Source of the DNA: CAVVAH01 sp963746175
Lineage (GTDB): Bacteria; Actinomycetota; Actinomycetes; JACCUZ01
Assembly: GCA_963746175.1 (NCBI GenBank)
Contig: CAVVAH010000004.1
Coordinates: 682,001 to 746,000, forward strand
Direction: 5' to 3'
Length of the DNA stretch: 64,000 nucleotides
Within the stretch, counting starts at the first letter, position 1; each line of letters starts with the position of its first letter. A program made the translations under genes and the position numbers. Below, piece after piece: positions 32,935-40,747 of the stretch. The notes beneath the pieces are model-generated. The model worked only from the letters and a program-made list of their open reading frames with translations, had not been told where the DNA came from and ran no database searches.

Positions 32935-33213
32935 TCAGCCCGGATTCGCGAGCTGGAGGACGGCGAGGCCGCGCAGGTCGAGCCAGGTCCGGTCGGCTGA
33001 CTGCACCACCCGCAGCAGCACGGCCTCGCAGCCCACGCACCGGACGACGGTGCCGGGCGCGTCGACGTAGACCCGTGTCTCGGCCAGCACACCGGTGCGA
33101 CCGCAGCCGGCGCACCGGCCGACCGCGGCGGTGATGTCGACCGCGAACACCTCACCGAGCAGGCCACCCATCGCGTTGCCGTCGAGGTACGTGGTCTCGG
33201 GTGTCTCGGTCAT
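32935..33213 (-). CDS. DUF6510-type small zinc-binding protein
   Basis: 92 residues with four Cys in two pairs (CAGCG and CVGC) forming a probable zinc ribbon, preceded by LDGNAMGGLLGEVFAVD. It is the last gene of a three-gene operon (sulfite-oxidase-like protein, reductase, this protein) and overlaps the reductase stop by four bases (ATGA). In actinobacteria this small family regularly follows that pair, so it may be an assembly factor or electron-transfer accessory; that is inference. Confidence 0.8.
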   Translation of the reverse strand: MTETPETTYLDGNAMGGLLGEVFAVDITAAVGRCAGCGRTGVLAETRVYVDAPGTVVRCVGCEAVLLRVVQSADRTWLDLRGLAVLQLANPG

Positions 33214-33971
33214 CTGCTGCCTCCTGAGGGTCCGAAGCGCTCGGTGCGCACCCGCGCGGGGTCGTGGCCGGTCCCGACGAGCACGTCGGCGACCGCCTCG
33301 ACGAAGCCGGTGGGCCCGCACACGTACGACGTCGGCTGCTCGTCCGGCGGGAAGGCAACCCGGTCCAGCAGGTCGGCGTCCAGCCGCCCGATCCGGCCGT
33401 CCCAGTCGGCCGGGGCGGTCCGGGTGAAGACGGGGGTGACCTCGAGGGCGCCGGCCTTGGCGAGCTGCGCGAGCTCGTCGCCGTAGAGCAGTGCCTCGGG
33501 TGTGCGGACCGAGTGCACGAGGCGCAGCGGCGCGGCCGAGCCGACGGCGGCGTGCTGCCGCGCGATCGCCATCAGCGGCACGACGCCGGAGCCACCGCCG
33601 ACGAGCAGCACCGGCTCGGTCTGGTCCGGCCGCCACACGAACCAGCCGCCGACCGGTCCGCGCACCTCGACCCGGTCACCGGCGCGTACCTCGTCGACGA
33701 GGTACGGCGACACCTCGCCGTCGTCGAGCCGTTCCACCGTGATCTCGACGAGGTGCCCGTCCGGCACCGACGCGATGGAGTAGGACCGGGTCGCGGTGTA
33801 GCCGTCCTCGGCGGTGAGCCGGACGTCGACGTGCTGGCCGGCCAGGTGCCCGGCCCAGTCCGGGACGTCGAGCACCACCGTGCGCGCGGTCGCCGACTCG
33901 GACCGCACCCCCGCGACCGTCGCCCCCCGCCAGCCCCTCACCTCGTCACGAGTCCCAGTAGCGCTGCTCAC
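33210..33971 (-). CDS. FAD/NAD-binding oxidoreductase (ferredoxin-NADP reductase type)
   Basis: 253 residues. FAD domain (about 15-110) with RSYSIAS flavin-binding motif and HLAGQHVDVRL; NAD domain (about 115-250) with LVGGGSGVVPLMAI and the C-terminal YVCGPTGFVEAVADVL. No iron-sulfur domain is present. The gene overlaps the 3' end of the sulfite-oxidase-like gene by 26 bases and the DUF6510 gene by four. The likely role is to supply electrons to the molybdoenzyme encoded upstream. Confidence 0.9.
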   Translation of the reverse strand: MSSATGTRDEVRGWRGATVAGVRSESATARTVVLDVPDWAGHLAGQHVDVRLTAEDGYTATRSYSIASVPDGHLVEITVERLDDGEVSPYLVDEVRAGDRVEVRGPVGGWFVWRPDQTEPVLLVGGGSGVVPLMAIARQHAAVGSAAPLRLVHSVRTPEALLYGDELAQLAKAGALEVTPVFTRTAPADWDGRIGRLDADLLDRVAFPPDEQPTSYVCGPTGFVEAVADVLVGTGHDPARVRTERFGPSGGSR

Positions 33972-34539
33972 GCCAGGGGTCGCCGTAGTTGTGGTAGCCG
34001 GCGGTCTCCCAGAAGCCCGGCTCGTCGTCGTGCGAGAGCCGGATGTCGCGCACCCACTTGGCGCTCTTCCAGAGGTAGAGGTGCGGCACCAGCAGCCGCG
34101 CCGGCCCGCCGTGCGCCGGATCGAGGTCGTCGCCGTCGTACCGGTGCGCGACCCACGCCTGGCCGTCGAGCAGGTCCGCCAGCGGCAGGTTGGTGGTGTA
34201 CCCGCCGTACGACGTGATGACGGCGTAGTCGGCGGTGGTCTCGACCTCCTCCATCAGTACGTCGAGCGACACGCCCTGCCAACCCGTCTGCAGCTTGGAC
34301 CAGCTGGTCACGCAGTGCAGGTCGACGGTCGGGGTGTCCTGCTGGAGCGCCTGGAACGCCGGCCAGTCCCACCGGTGCACCTGCCCGGCCTCGGTGGTGA
34401 TCGACAGCTGCCAGCTGTCGGTCGGCACCCTCGGGGTGGGGCCCGCGGTGAGGACGGGGAAGTCCTCGGTGAGGTACTGACCCGGGGGCAGGTCCGCCGA
34501 CCCGCGCCGCCGCCCGCCGAACCCGCGCGACACCACCAT
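33946..34539 (-). CDS. Sulfite-oxidase-like molybdopterin oxidoreductase
   Basis: 197 residues of the SUOX/MsrP fold. The Mo-coordinating Cys lies in DLHCVTSWSK, followed by YGGYTTNLPLADLL and HGGPARLLVPHLYLWKSAKW, both conserved pterin-contacting segments. There is no Tat signal or heme domain, so the enzyme is cytosolic, unlike MsrP. First gene of the operon with a reductase and DUF6510. The substrate (perhaps a sulfoxide or nitrogen-oxide) cannot be deduced. The MoaD-like gene at 803 is in the same window but not linked. Confidence 0.9.
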   Translation of the reverse strand: MVVSRGFGGRRRGSADLPPGQYLTEDFPVLTAGPTPRVPTDSWQLSITTEAGQVHRWDWPAFQALQQDTPTVDLHCVTSWSKLQTGWQGVSLDVLMEEVETTADYAVITSYGGYTTNLPLADLLDGQAWVAHRYDGDDLDPAHGGPARLLVPHLYLWKSAKWVRDIRLSHDDEPGFWETAGYHNYGDPWREQRYWDS

Positions 34540-34744
34540 GACCTGGAGTATCGCGACACCCTCTGCCGTGACGGAAGGCCGATCTCACCCCCCTTTCGTC
34601 ATGATCGGAGGGCGCCCACGCTCGCGGATCGCCACAAAGTCTCTCCAATCCTGGAGAACCGAGCCAACGACGAGGGCCAGGCGACGGACGCACGCGCAAC
34701 GCCGGTGCGTCCTCCTGGCGCCTATGACTCCGGGAAGTTGACCT

Positions 34745-35104
34745 TCAGCCGTCTCGGCGCGTGTTCTGCTCGCGCATCCGGCGCTGGGCGTCGCCGCCGT
34801 AGATGTGCGACAGGTACGTGTCGTCGCAGATCTGGTCGTTGTCGCGGTCCAGCCGGATGGTCGGCGGCAGCACGAAGCGCCGTTCGACCAGGTCGAAGTC
34901 GATCGGCTGGTCGAGGAACGCGTTCAGGCCGTCGGGGCCGGAGACGAAGCCGAAGCTCTGGTTCCGGTAGGTCACGGTGTTGCCGGCCTCGACCAGCGCG
35001 ACCATCACCGGGGCGAGGTGGCTCATCTCCGGCTCGCCGGGACGGTCCTTCGCGTCGATGACCTCTCGGTCGTCATCGACGCCGTTGCCAGGGGTGTCCG
35101 CCAT
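34745..35104 (-). CDS. Hypothetical protein, candidate immunity protein
   Basis: 119 residues, acidic, with no signal peptide or membrane segment. Central part HLAPVMVALVEAGNTVTYRN and FGFVSGPDGLNAFLDQPIDFDL suggests an alpha/beta fold. I do not recognise the family. It follows the large WXG-type protein by 17 bases on the same strand and ends the four-gene operon, the usual position for the immunity gene of a polymorphic toxin. The ATG at 35104 gives a start just after the effector. Confidence 0.65.
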   Translation of the reverse strand: MADTPGNGVDDDREVIDAKDRPGEPEMSHLAPVMVALVEAGNTVTYRNQSFGFVSGPDGLNAFLDQPIDFDLVERRFVLPPTIRLDRDNDQICDDTYLSHIYGGDAQRRMREQNTRRDG

Positions 35105-35121
35105 GGCGCCATCCTCCCCGG

Positions 35122-36609
35122 TCACGGCGAGCCCACCAGGATCCGGGCGGTCAGGTTGGTCATCGCGCGGCGCTCCAGCTGGGTGAAGCTCGCCGGTGTG
35201 AGCGAGCCGTCCGGGATGAAGATCTGCCGCATGCCGCCGGGGCCGTACTGCGGGTTGGCCTTCGTGTAGGCGACCGCGACGTCCATCGGCTGCTCGACGC
35301 GGACGATCGTCGTCTCGTCGCGGTAGCTGCCGTGGTACGGCTTGATCTGCAGGCCCTCGTTGTAGCGGACCGCGTCGTTGCCGATGTCGTCGAGCACCGA
35401 CCGCGGCACGACGAAGCTGCCGGGCGTCACGATCGGCTTCACCGCCAGCGAGCCGAACGCGATCTCGTCGCCGGCGTCGAGCCGCGCGTTGTACCAGCTG
35501 TCGGGGTTGGGGTAGTCGGGGTGGTTCTGCCAGGCCTTCGCCGTGCCGGCCGGGGTGTCGGCGAGGTTGGGCTCGGGCAGCCGCTCGCCGTTGAGGAAGT
35601 TCTTCGCGCGCTGCAGGTACGTCAGCCGCTCCGGTCCCTCGCCGAGCCGGTCCAGCCGGCGGAACGTCGTCGCCACGTCGGCCACGTCGTCGAGCGCCTC
35701 GAGACCGCGCACCGACCGGGCGGCGACGGTGCCGGCCCCGGCGGTGCCGAGCGCGAGCAGCAGGTCGGGCACCAGGTGGCCGATGGCGCGACCCGGCGAC
35801 TCCTTCCACGTGTCCCAGTCGATGAGCGCCTTGCCGAGCTCGGCCGGGTGCTGGACGCCGAACCACAGTCCCTTGCCGAGGTCGGTGACGTCCTTCTCCC
35901 AGCCGGCCGGGTCGAGCATCATCCGGGTCGGCGATATCGACCAGGCGAACTCCACGAGCCCCGCGGTCGCCTCCCACGCGCCCTTGCCGATCTCGGCGAC
36001 GACGTGGCCGGCCTTCTCCCACCAGTGCGGCTCGCGCGGCGCGTGCTGCCACGCCGCGGCGATGCGACGGCTCGCGGTGGTGCCCGCGGTGCGGACCCGT
36101 TCGCGCGCGTCGGACAGCATCGTCTCGGCGCGCACCCGGTCGTCGGAGCCCGGGTCGTACGACGAGGGGCGGGTCAGCTGCCCGACGGCCTTCTCCGCAG
36201 CGGCCGGGTCGTCGGCCCCGGCCTTCGCGGTGCGGACGTCGGCGTCGTACTGCCTCTGCCTGCCCTCCCAGGCCTGGGTCTCGGTCTGCGCGTGCTCGTA
36301 GACCGTGAGAGCGGTACGGGCGCTGGCCTGCGCGTCGCGGAGCACGCCGACGTAGGAGTGCACGGCGGTGGCGGTCGCGCCGAACGCCGCCGCGGCGTCG
36401 TCGTACTTGCTCGGCTCGAGGTCGACGACGTCGCGGAACGCGTCGCCGGCCGGCCCCACCCACTCGCCGGAGTCGACGGCGCGGACCCGGGCCGAGGCGC
36501 CGCCGAGGCCGTTGGCGACGGTGCGGCAGCGGGCGACCAGCCGGTCGAGGTCGCCGGGGTTGCCCGGCACCAGCTCGGTGACGGTCGCCCCCACGTGCAG
36601 CCCGCTCAC
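35122..36609 (-). CDS. WXG/LXG-like N-terminal protein with C-terminal candidate toxin domain
   Basis: 495 residues. The first ~175 residues are helical with the SGEWVGPAGDAFRD segment, a WxG-type turn as in type VII secretion substrates. A middle region (about 200-300) has hydrophobic helices (AIGHLVPDLLLALGTAGAG). The C-terminal ~135 residues (DAGDEIAFGSLAVKP, PGSFVVPRSV, YNEGLQIKPYHGSY, QYGPGGMRQIFIP) have the alternation of short strands and charged motifs seen in secreted NADase/ADP-ribosyltransferase-type toxin domains (TNT-like), but I cannot assign a family. It is translationally coupled to the SseB-like gene (four-base overlap). Probably a contact-dependent or ESX-type effector. Confidence 0.7.
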   Translation of the reverse strand: MSGLHVGATVTELVPGNPGDLDRLVARCRTVANGLGGASARVRAVDSGEWVGPAGDAFRDVVDLEPSKYDDAAAAFGATATAVHSYVGVLRDAQASARTALTVYEHAQTETQAWEGRQRQYDADVRTAKAGADDPAAAEKAVGQLTRPSSYDPGSDDRVRAETMLSDARERVRTAGTTASRRIAAAWQHAPREPHWWEKAGHVVAEIGKGAWEATAGLVEFAWSISPTRMMLDPAGWEKDVTDLGKGLWFGVQHPAELGKALIDWDTWKESPGRAIGHLVPDLLLALGTAGAGTVAARSVRGLEALDDVADVATTFRRLDRLGEGPERLTYLQRAKNFLNGERLPEPNLADTPAGTAKAWQNHPDYPNPDSWYNARLDAGDEIAFGSLAVKPIVTPGSFVVPRSVLDDIGNDAVRYNEGLQIKPYHGSYRDETTIVRVEQPMDVAVAYTKANPQYGPGGMRQIFIPDGSLTPASFTQLERRAMTNLTARILVGSP

Positions 36610-36989
36610 GCCCGCTCCACCTTCGAGACGACGACGGCGCGGCGCGTGGCGCGGGCCCGCAGGACGGCGGGGTGCGTGCCGGCCGGGTCGACGACTAGCC
36701 CGTAGCCCTCGGGGAGCAGGTCGACCAGGTCACGGCCGGGCGCGCTGGCCCAGTCGCACTCGCCGGCGTGCGCGGCCAGAGCCTCGAGCGAGGTGAAGAA
36801 CGCGACGTACCCCTCCCCCGGCTGCCCGACGGCGACGACCGCGGGCTGGCCGTCGTCGGTGGCGGTGCGCTGGACGTAGAGGGTGCTGACGTCGAATGCC
36901 GCCTGCAGCTGCTGGGCGTCGATGACATCGTCGTGCCAGGCGGCCAGCGCGGCAGCGAGGTCGATGCCGTACGTCGTCGCGGTGCTCAT
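36606..36989 (-). CDS. SseB-like, type VII secretion-associated protein
   Basis: 127 residues resembling the N-terminal SseB fold: an initial helix, STLYVQRT, VAVGQPGEGYVAFFTSLEAL, then GRDLVDLLPEGYGLVVDPAG. Such proteins are often found next to WXG100 effector genes and are presumed chaperones or adaptors. It overlaps the upstream WXG-like gene and the downstream effector gene by four bases each (ATGA), so the three are expected to be made in fixed ratio. Confidence 0.75.
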   Translation of the reverse strand: MSTATTYGIDLAAALAAWHDDVIDAQQLQAAFDVSTLYVQRTATDDGQPAVVAVGQPGEGYVAFFTSLEALAAHAGECDWASAPGRDLVDLLPEGYGLVVDPAGTHPAVLRARATRRAVVVSKVERA

Positions 36990-37294
36990 CGCGGACCGCC
37001 CGGACCCGGGCCGCAGGCGTCGGCGATCGACGTCTCGAGCTCGATGTAGACCGCGCCCGAGTCGGCGAGCATGTGGGCCAGCTTCTCGGCGTCCTCGGTG
37101 AGGCAGCCGAGGCCGTGCGCCCACTTCCCCATGAACTCGTGCACGGTGCCGGTGACCTCGCCGTGGCCGGCGTCGTCGGCCAGCGACGCGAGCTCGCCCT
37201 TCTTCTTCGCGACCTCGGAGGCGATGTCGACCGCCTCGCGCAGGCGCGAGCCGGTGCTCGCCAGCAGCTGGGGATCCACCTCGATGTAGCTCAC
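36986..37294 (-). CDS. Small helical WXG100/ESX-associated protein
   Basis: 102 residues, helical hairpin: DPQLLASTGSRLREAV, a middle FMGKWAHGLGCL (a WxHG turn in place of WxG) and a second long helix with DAEKLAHMLADS. This matches the size and layout of ESX-type small secreted proteins or their partners. GTG at 37294 is the first codon consistent with the domain. First gene of the operon; the promoter region to the left holds two inverted DnaA-box-like sequences and the divergent carboxypeptidase gene. Confidence 0.72.
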   Translation of the reverse strand: MSYIEVDPQLLASTGSRLREAVDIASEVAKKKGELASLADDAGHGEVTGTVHEFMGKWAHGLGCLTEDAEKLAHMLADSGAVYIELETSIADACGPGPGGPR

Positions 37295-37335
37295 GGGAAC
37301 GACGGTAGGAAAGATCGCCGGACCCGCTGTCCGAG

Positions 37336-37375
37336 TTGTCCACAGGGCACTCTCCGGGATTTCCGCTGTGGACAA
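37336..37375. promoter_or_regulatory. Two inverted DnaA-box-like sequences in a divergent promoter region
   Basis: TTGTCCACA at 37336-37344 and TGTGGACAA at 37367-37375, both exact matches to the actinobacterial DnaA box consensus. They lie between the WXG-like operon and the LD-carboxypeptidase gene. No replication genes are near, so this is probably not an origin; DnaA titration or regulation is possible. Confidence 0.55.
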
Positions 37376-37405
37376 CCGGCGCGGTCGGCACGGCACGATG
37401 GCCGG

Positions 37406-38428
37406 GTGCGCTACCCGACCCCGCTCCGGCCCGGCGACCTGATCGCCGTCACCGCCCCCTCGTCCGGGGTGGCCGACGACGTGCGGCCGCGGCTCGACTT
37501 CTGCGTCGCGGACCTGCGGGACCGCGGCTACGAGGTGCGGGTCGGCGCGTGCATGGACGGGACGGGGATCGTCAGCGCGCCGGCGGCGGACCGGGCGGCC
37601 GAGCTGACCGACCTGCTGCTCGACCCGGCGGTCCGCGCCGTCGTACCGCCCTGGGGCGGAGAGCTGGCGATCGACCTGCTGCCGCTCCTCGACTTCGACG
37701 CACTGGCGGCGGCCGAGCCGACGTGGCTGGTCGGCTACTCCGACGTCAGCACCGTCCTCACGCCGCTGACGCTGCTCACCGGCATCGCGACGCTGCACGC
37801 GCCGAACCTCATGGACACGCCCTACAGGGTCCCGGAGCCGCTGGTGCACTGGCTGGCCGCCGCGAGCACGCCTGCCCGCGGCACGGTCCGGCAGGGCTCG
37901 GCGAGCCACCGGCAGGAGGGGTGGGCCGACATCCGCGCCGACCCGGAGGTCCGCGAGATGGCGCTGACCGTCCCGACCCGGTGGCAGGCGCTGGACGGCA
38001 GCACCGACGTGCGGTTCGCGGGCCGGCTCATCGGTGGCTGCCTGGAGACGATCGCGCTGCTGCCGGGCACGCCGTACGGCGACCTCGCGGCGTTCGCCGT
38101 CCGGGAGGCGCCGGAGGGGCTGGTCGTCTACCTCGAGGTGGCAGACGCGGACGCCGCCTGGACGTCGCGGCTGCTGCACCACCTCCGGTACGCCGGGTGG
38201 TTCGACCGGGCGACCGGCGTCCTCATCGGGCGTACACCCGGCGGACCGGCCCAGGGGTTCAGCCAGCTCGACGCGCTGCACCACGCGCTGGACGGCCTGC
38301 CCGTCCCGGTGCTGTACGACGTCGACATCGGGCACGTGCCGCCGCAGCTGGCGCTGGTCAACGGCGCCTCCGCGACCGTCGAGCTGCACGGCGACGGCCA
38401 CGGCACCCTGGTGCAGATGCTCGACTGA
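37406..38428 (+). CDS. LD-carboxypeptidase (peptidase family S66, muramoyltetrapeptide carboxypeptidase)
   Basis: 340 residues. Family S66 trims the terminal D-Ala from murein tetrapeptides. The N-terminal LRPGDLIAVTAPSSG, the nucleophile elbow VGYSDVST (Ser), and later GRLIGGCLETIALLPGTPY, LEVADAD and the catalytic His in DIGHVPPQLALV are visible in the expected order. No signal peptide, so cytosolic peptidoglycan recycling. GTG at 37406 begins the conserved domain; an in-frame extension upstream is not conserved-looking. Confidence 0.9.
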   Translation: MRYPTPLRPGDLIAVTAPSSGVADDVRPRLDFCVADLRDRGYEVRVGACMDGTGIVSAPAADRAAELTDLLLDPAVRAVVPPWGGELAIDLLPLLDFDALAAAEPTWLVGYSDVSTVLTPLTLLTGIATLHAPNLMDTPYRVPEPLVHWLAAASTPARGTVRQGSASHRQEGWADIRADPEVREMALTVPTRWQALDGSTDVRFAGRLIGGCLETIALLPGTPYGDLAAFAVREAPEGLVVYLEVADADAAWTSRLLHHLRYAGWFDRATGVLIGRTPGGPAQGFSQLDALHHALDGLPVPVLYDVDIGHVPPQLALVNGASATVELHGDGHGTLVQMLD

Positions 38429-38452
38429 CCACCGCCGATGGGGCGACCCGAG

Positions 38453-38914
38453 CTAGTCCTCGATGACGTCGAGCCCCTGCTCCCGCAGCAGGGCCAGGCT
38501 GTCGAGCATCGACTTCAGCGTCTCCGGGTCGTGCCCCTGCCAGTCGACCACCTCGCCGACGACGCGCAGCGGGTGGCGGGTGCGGTAGGACTGCGTGACG
38601 TTGCCGGGGAACCTCTTGTTGGTCACGTTGGGGTCGTCCTCGAACGGGCCGAGCGGCTCGACCTCGTAGATGTGCCCGCGCTCCTCGGTGCCGGCCAGCG
38701 CGGTGGCCAGCTCGGCTCCCCAGGCGGCGGTGTCCACCAGCGCGGTGAAGTAGATGTTGTTCATCACCCGGCCGGTCTGGAAGTTCGAGCCGTAGCCGGC
38801 GACCAGCTCGGCGCCGACCGCGAGCACGGACTTCGTGCCGTGGAAGAACGGCCCGCTGACGTGCGCGCAGCTGTCATAGGTCACGGGGACGTACTCGCTG
38901 CCGGTGTCGCTCAT
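38453..38914 (-). CDS. arr: Rifamycin NAD+ ADP-ribosyltransferase
   Basis: 153 residues, the usual Arr length. The family motifs are all present: FFHGTKSVLAVGAELVAG, SNFQTGRVMNNIYFTA, GHIYEVEPLGPFEDDPNVTNKR split over two strands, and SYRTRHPLRVVGEV. Arr inactivates rifampicin by ADP-ribosylation. It is convergent with the LD-carboxypeptidase gene and 54 bases from the divergent GH13 gene; there are no mobile-element genes beside it, so it looks like an intrinsic chromosomal copy. Confidence 0.95.
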   Translation of the reverse strand: MSDTGSEYVPVTYDSCAHVSGPFFHGTKSVLAVGAELVAGYGSNFQTGRVMNNIYFTALVDTAAWGAELATALAGTEERGHIYEVEPLGPFEDDPNVTNKRFPGNVTQSYRTRHPLRVVGEVVDWQGHDPETLKSMLDSLALLREQGLDVIED

Positions 38915-38968
38915 GACCCGCCACCGTACGTGGCGGGTGCGCGGCGCGGCTCGGGGTAGGGGTCTGTC

Positions 38969-40623
38969 GTGCGCCTCACGGATACGAGCGACCTGTGGTG
39001 GAAGACCGCCGTCGTCTACTGCGTGGACGTCAAGCGGTACGCCGACTCCGACGGGGACGGGTGGGGTGACTTCCGCGGGCTGACCGAGCAAGGTCGACTA
39101 CCTGGCCGACCTCGGGGTGACCTGCCTGTGGCTGATGCCGTTCTTCCCGAGCCCGTGGCAGGACGACGGCTACGACATCAGCGACTACTACACCGTCGAC
39201 CCGCGGCTGGGGACGCTCGGCGACCTGGTCGACTTCGTGCGCACCGCGCACGACCGCGGGCTGCGGGTGATCGCCGACCTGGTGCCCAACCACACCTCCG
39301 TGGAACACAAGTGGTTCCAGGAGGCGCGCAAGGGCCCGGAGTCGCCGTACCACCACTGGTACGTCTGGAACGACGACCCGCCGCCGACCGCGCCGAGCGA
39401 CGTGGCGTTCCCCGGCGAGGAGACGGGCATCTGGCAGTACGACGAGGTGGCCAAGAGCCACTACCTGCACCGCTTCTACCGGTTCCAGCCGGACCTCGAC
39501 ATCAGCCACCCGGACGTGCGCGACGAGCTGGCGCGGATCGCCGGGTTCTGGAGCGAGCTGGGCATCGACGGCTACCGGATGGACGCGGTGCCGGCGCTGC
39601 TGCAGAGCGACGACGACGCGGAGAAGGCGCGGCTGCCCGACCCGCACGAGTTCCTGCGCGACCTGCACGGCTACCTGAGCCGGCGGCGGGGCAACGCGTT
39701 CCTGCTCGGCGAGGCGAACCTGCCGCACGACCAGCAGCGGCTGTTCTTCGGCGCCGACGGGTCGCCGGAGCTGTCCAGCTCGTTCGACTTCATCACGATG
39801 GCGAACCTGTGGCTGTCGATGGCCCGCGGCGAGGCCGGCCCGCTGGCGCACGCGCTGCAGAACCGGCCGGCAGATCCCGCCCGAGTCGCAGTGGGCGACG
39901 TTCGTCCGCAACCACGACGAGCTGACGCTGGACCGGCTCACCGACGGCGAGCGGGACGAGGTGTTCAAGGCGTTCGGGCCGAGCAAGCGGATGCAGGTCT
40001 ACAACCGCGGGCTGCGGCGCCGGCTGGCCGCGATGCTCGACGGCGACCAGGCCCGGATCCGGCTGGTGCTGTCGCTGCTGTTCAGCCTGCCCGGCACCCC
40101 GGTGATGTTCTACGGCGACGAGATCGGCATGGGCGAGAACCTCGGCGCCAAGGGCCGGCTCGCCGTCCGGACGCCGATGCAGTGGACCTCGGCCCGCAAC
40201 GGCGGCTTCTCCAGCGCGCCCGCGCGGTCGCTGATCTCGCCGATGGTGCGCGGCGACCTCGGCCCGACGAACGTCAACGTGGCCGACCAGCGGCCGGACC
40301 CGGAGTCGCTGCACGCCTACGTCCGGTCGCTGATCCGGGTCTACCGGGAGTGCCCGGAGCTGGGCTGGGGCCAGTTCGCGCTGCTGCCCTGCGACTCGCC
40401 ATCGGTGCTGGCACACCAGGTGTCCTGGGAGGACCGGACCCTGGTCGTGCTGCACAACCTGTCCGGCGAGCCGGTGAAGGCGACGGCCACGCTGGCCAGC
40501 GGCCGCGGCCCGGTCGAGCTCGCCGAGCCGCTCGGCTACCGCACCGCGCTGGCCGACCGGGAGGGCAGGCTGCAGGTGCCGCTGGAGGCGTACGGCTCGC
40601 TCTGGCTGCGCCCGCTCAGCTGA
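38969..40623 (+). CDS. GH13 glycosidase, trehalose-synthase-like (two frameshifts)
   Basis: About 550 residues when repaired. GTG at 38969 starts WWKTAVVYCVDVKRYADSDG; the frame breaks near 39090 (one extra C in GAGCAAGG) and again near 39870 (one extra C before GGCAGATCC). The repaired protein shows GH13 regions I-IV: ADLVPNHTS, the nucleophile in GIDGYRMDAVP, the acid/base Glu in LLGEANL and NHDE, followed by LFSLPGTPVMFYGDEIGMGEN. A C-terminal beta domain ends the protein. The length and motif set fit maltose alpha-D-glucosyltransferase/trehalose synthase or a close alpha-glucosidase; no glgE or maltokinase gene is adjacent. Confidence 0.85.
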
Positions 40624-40747
40624 TGATCACTCTCCGTGAGTAGCCTTTACTTCCACGTGACTCTTTCCAGCCTGGGAGTGAACTCAGGCGGGTCGTGGGT
40701 GTAACCACGCTCCGTGACGGGACGATGGAGTTCTGCAAAGGGGTGGG

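Noticed and set aside
37336..37375. Replication origin
   Set aside because: Two DnaA boxes alone are too few, and no dnaA, dnaN, parAB or AT-rich unwinding region is near.
38453..38914. Recently acquired resistance island
   Set aside because: No insertion sequence, integrase, attC site or base-composition change beside arr.
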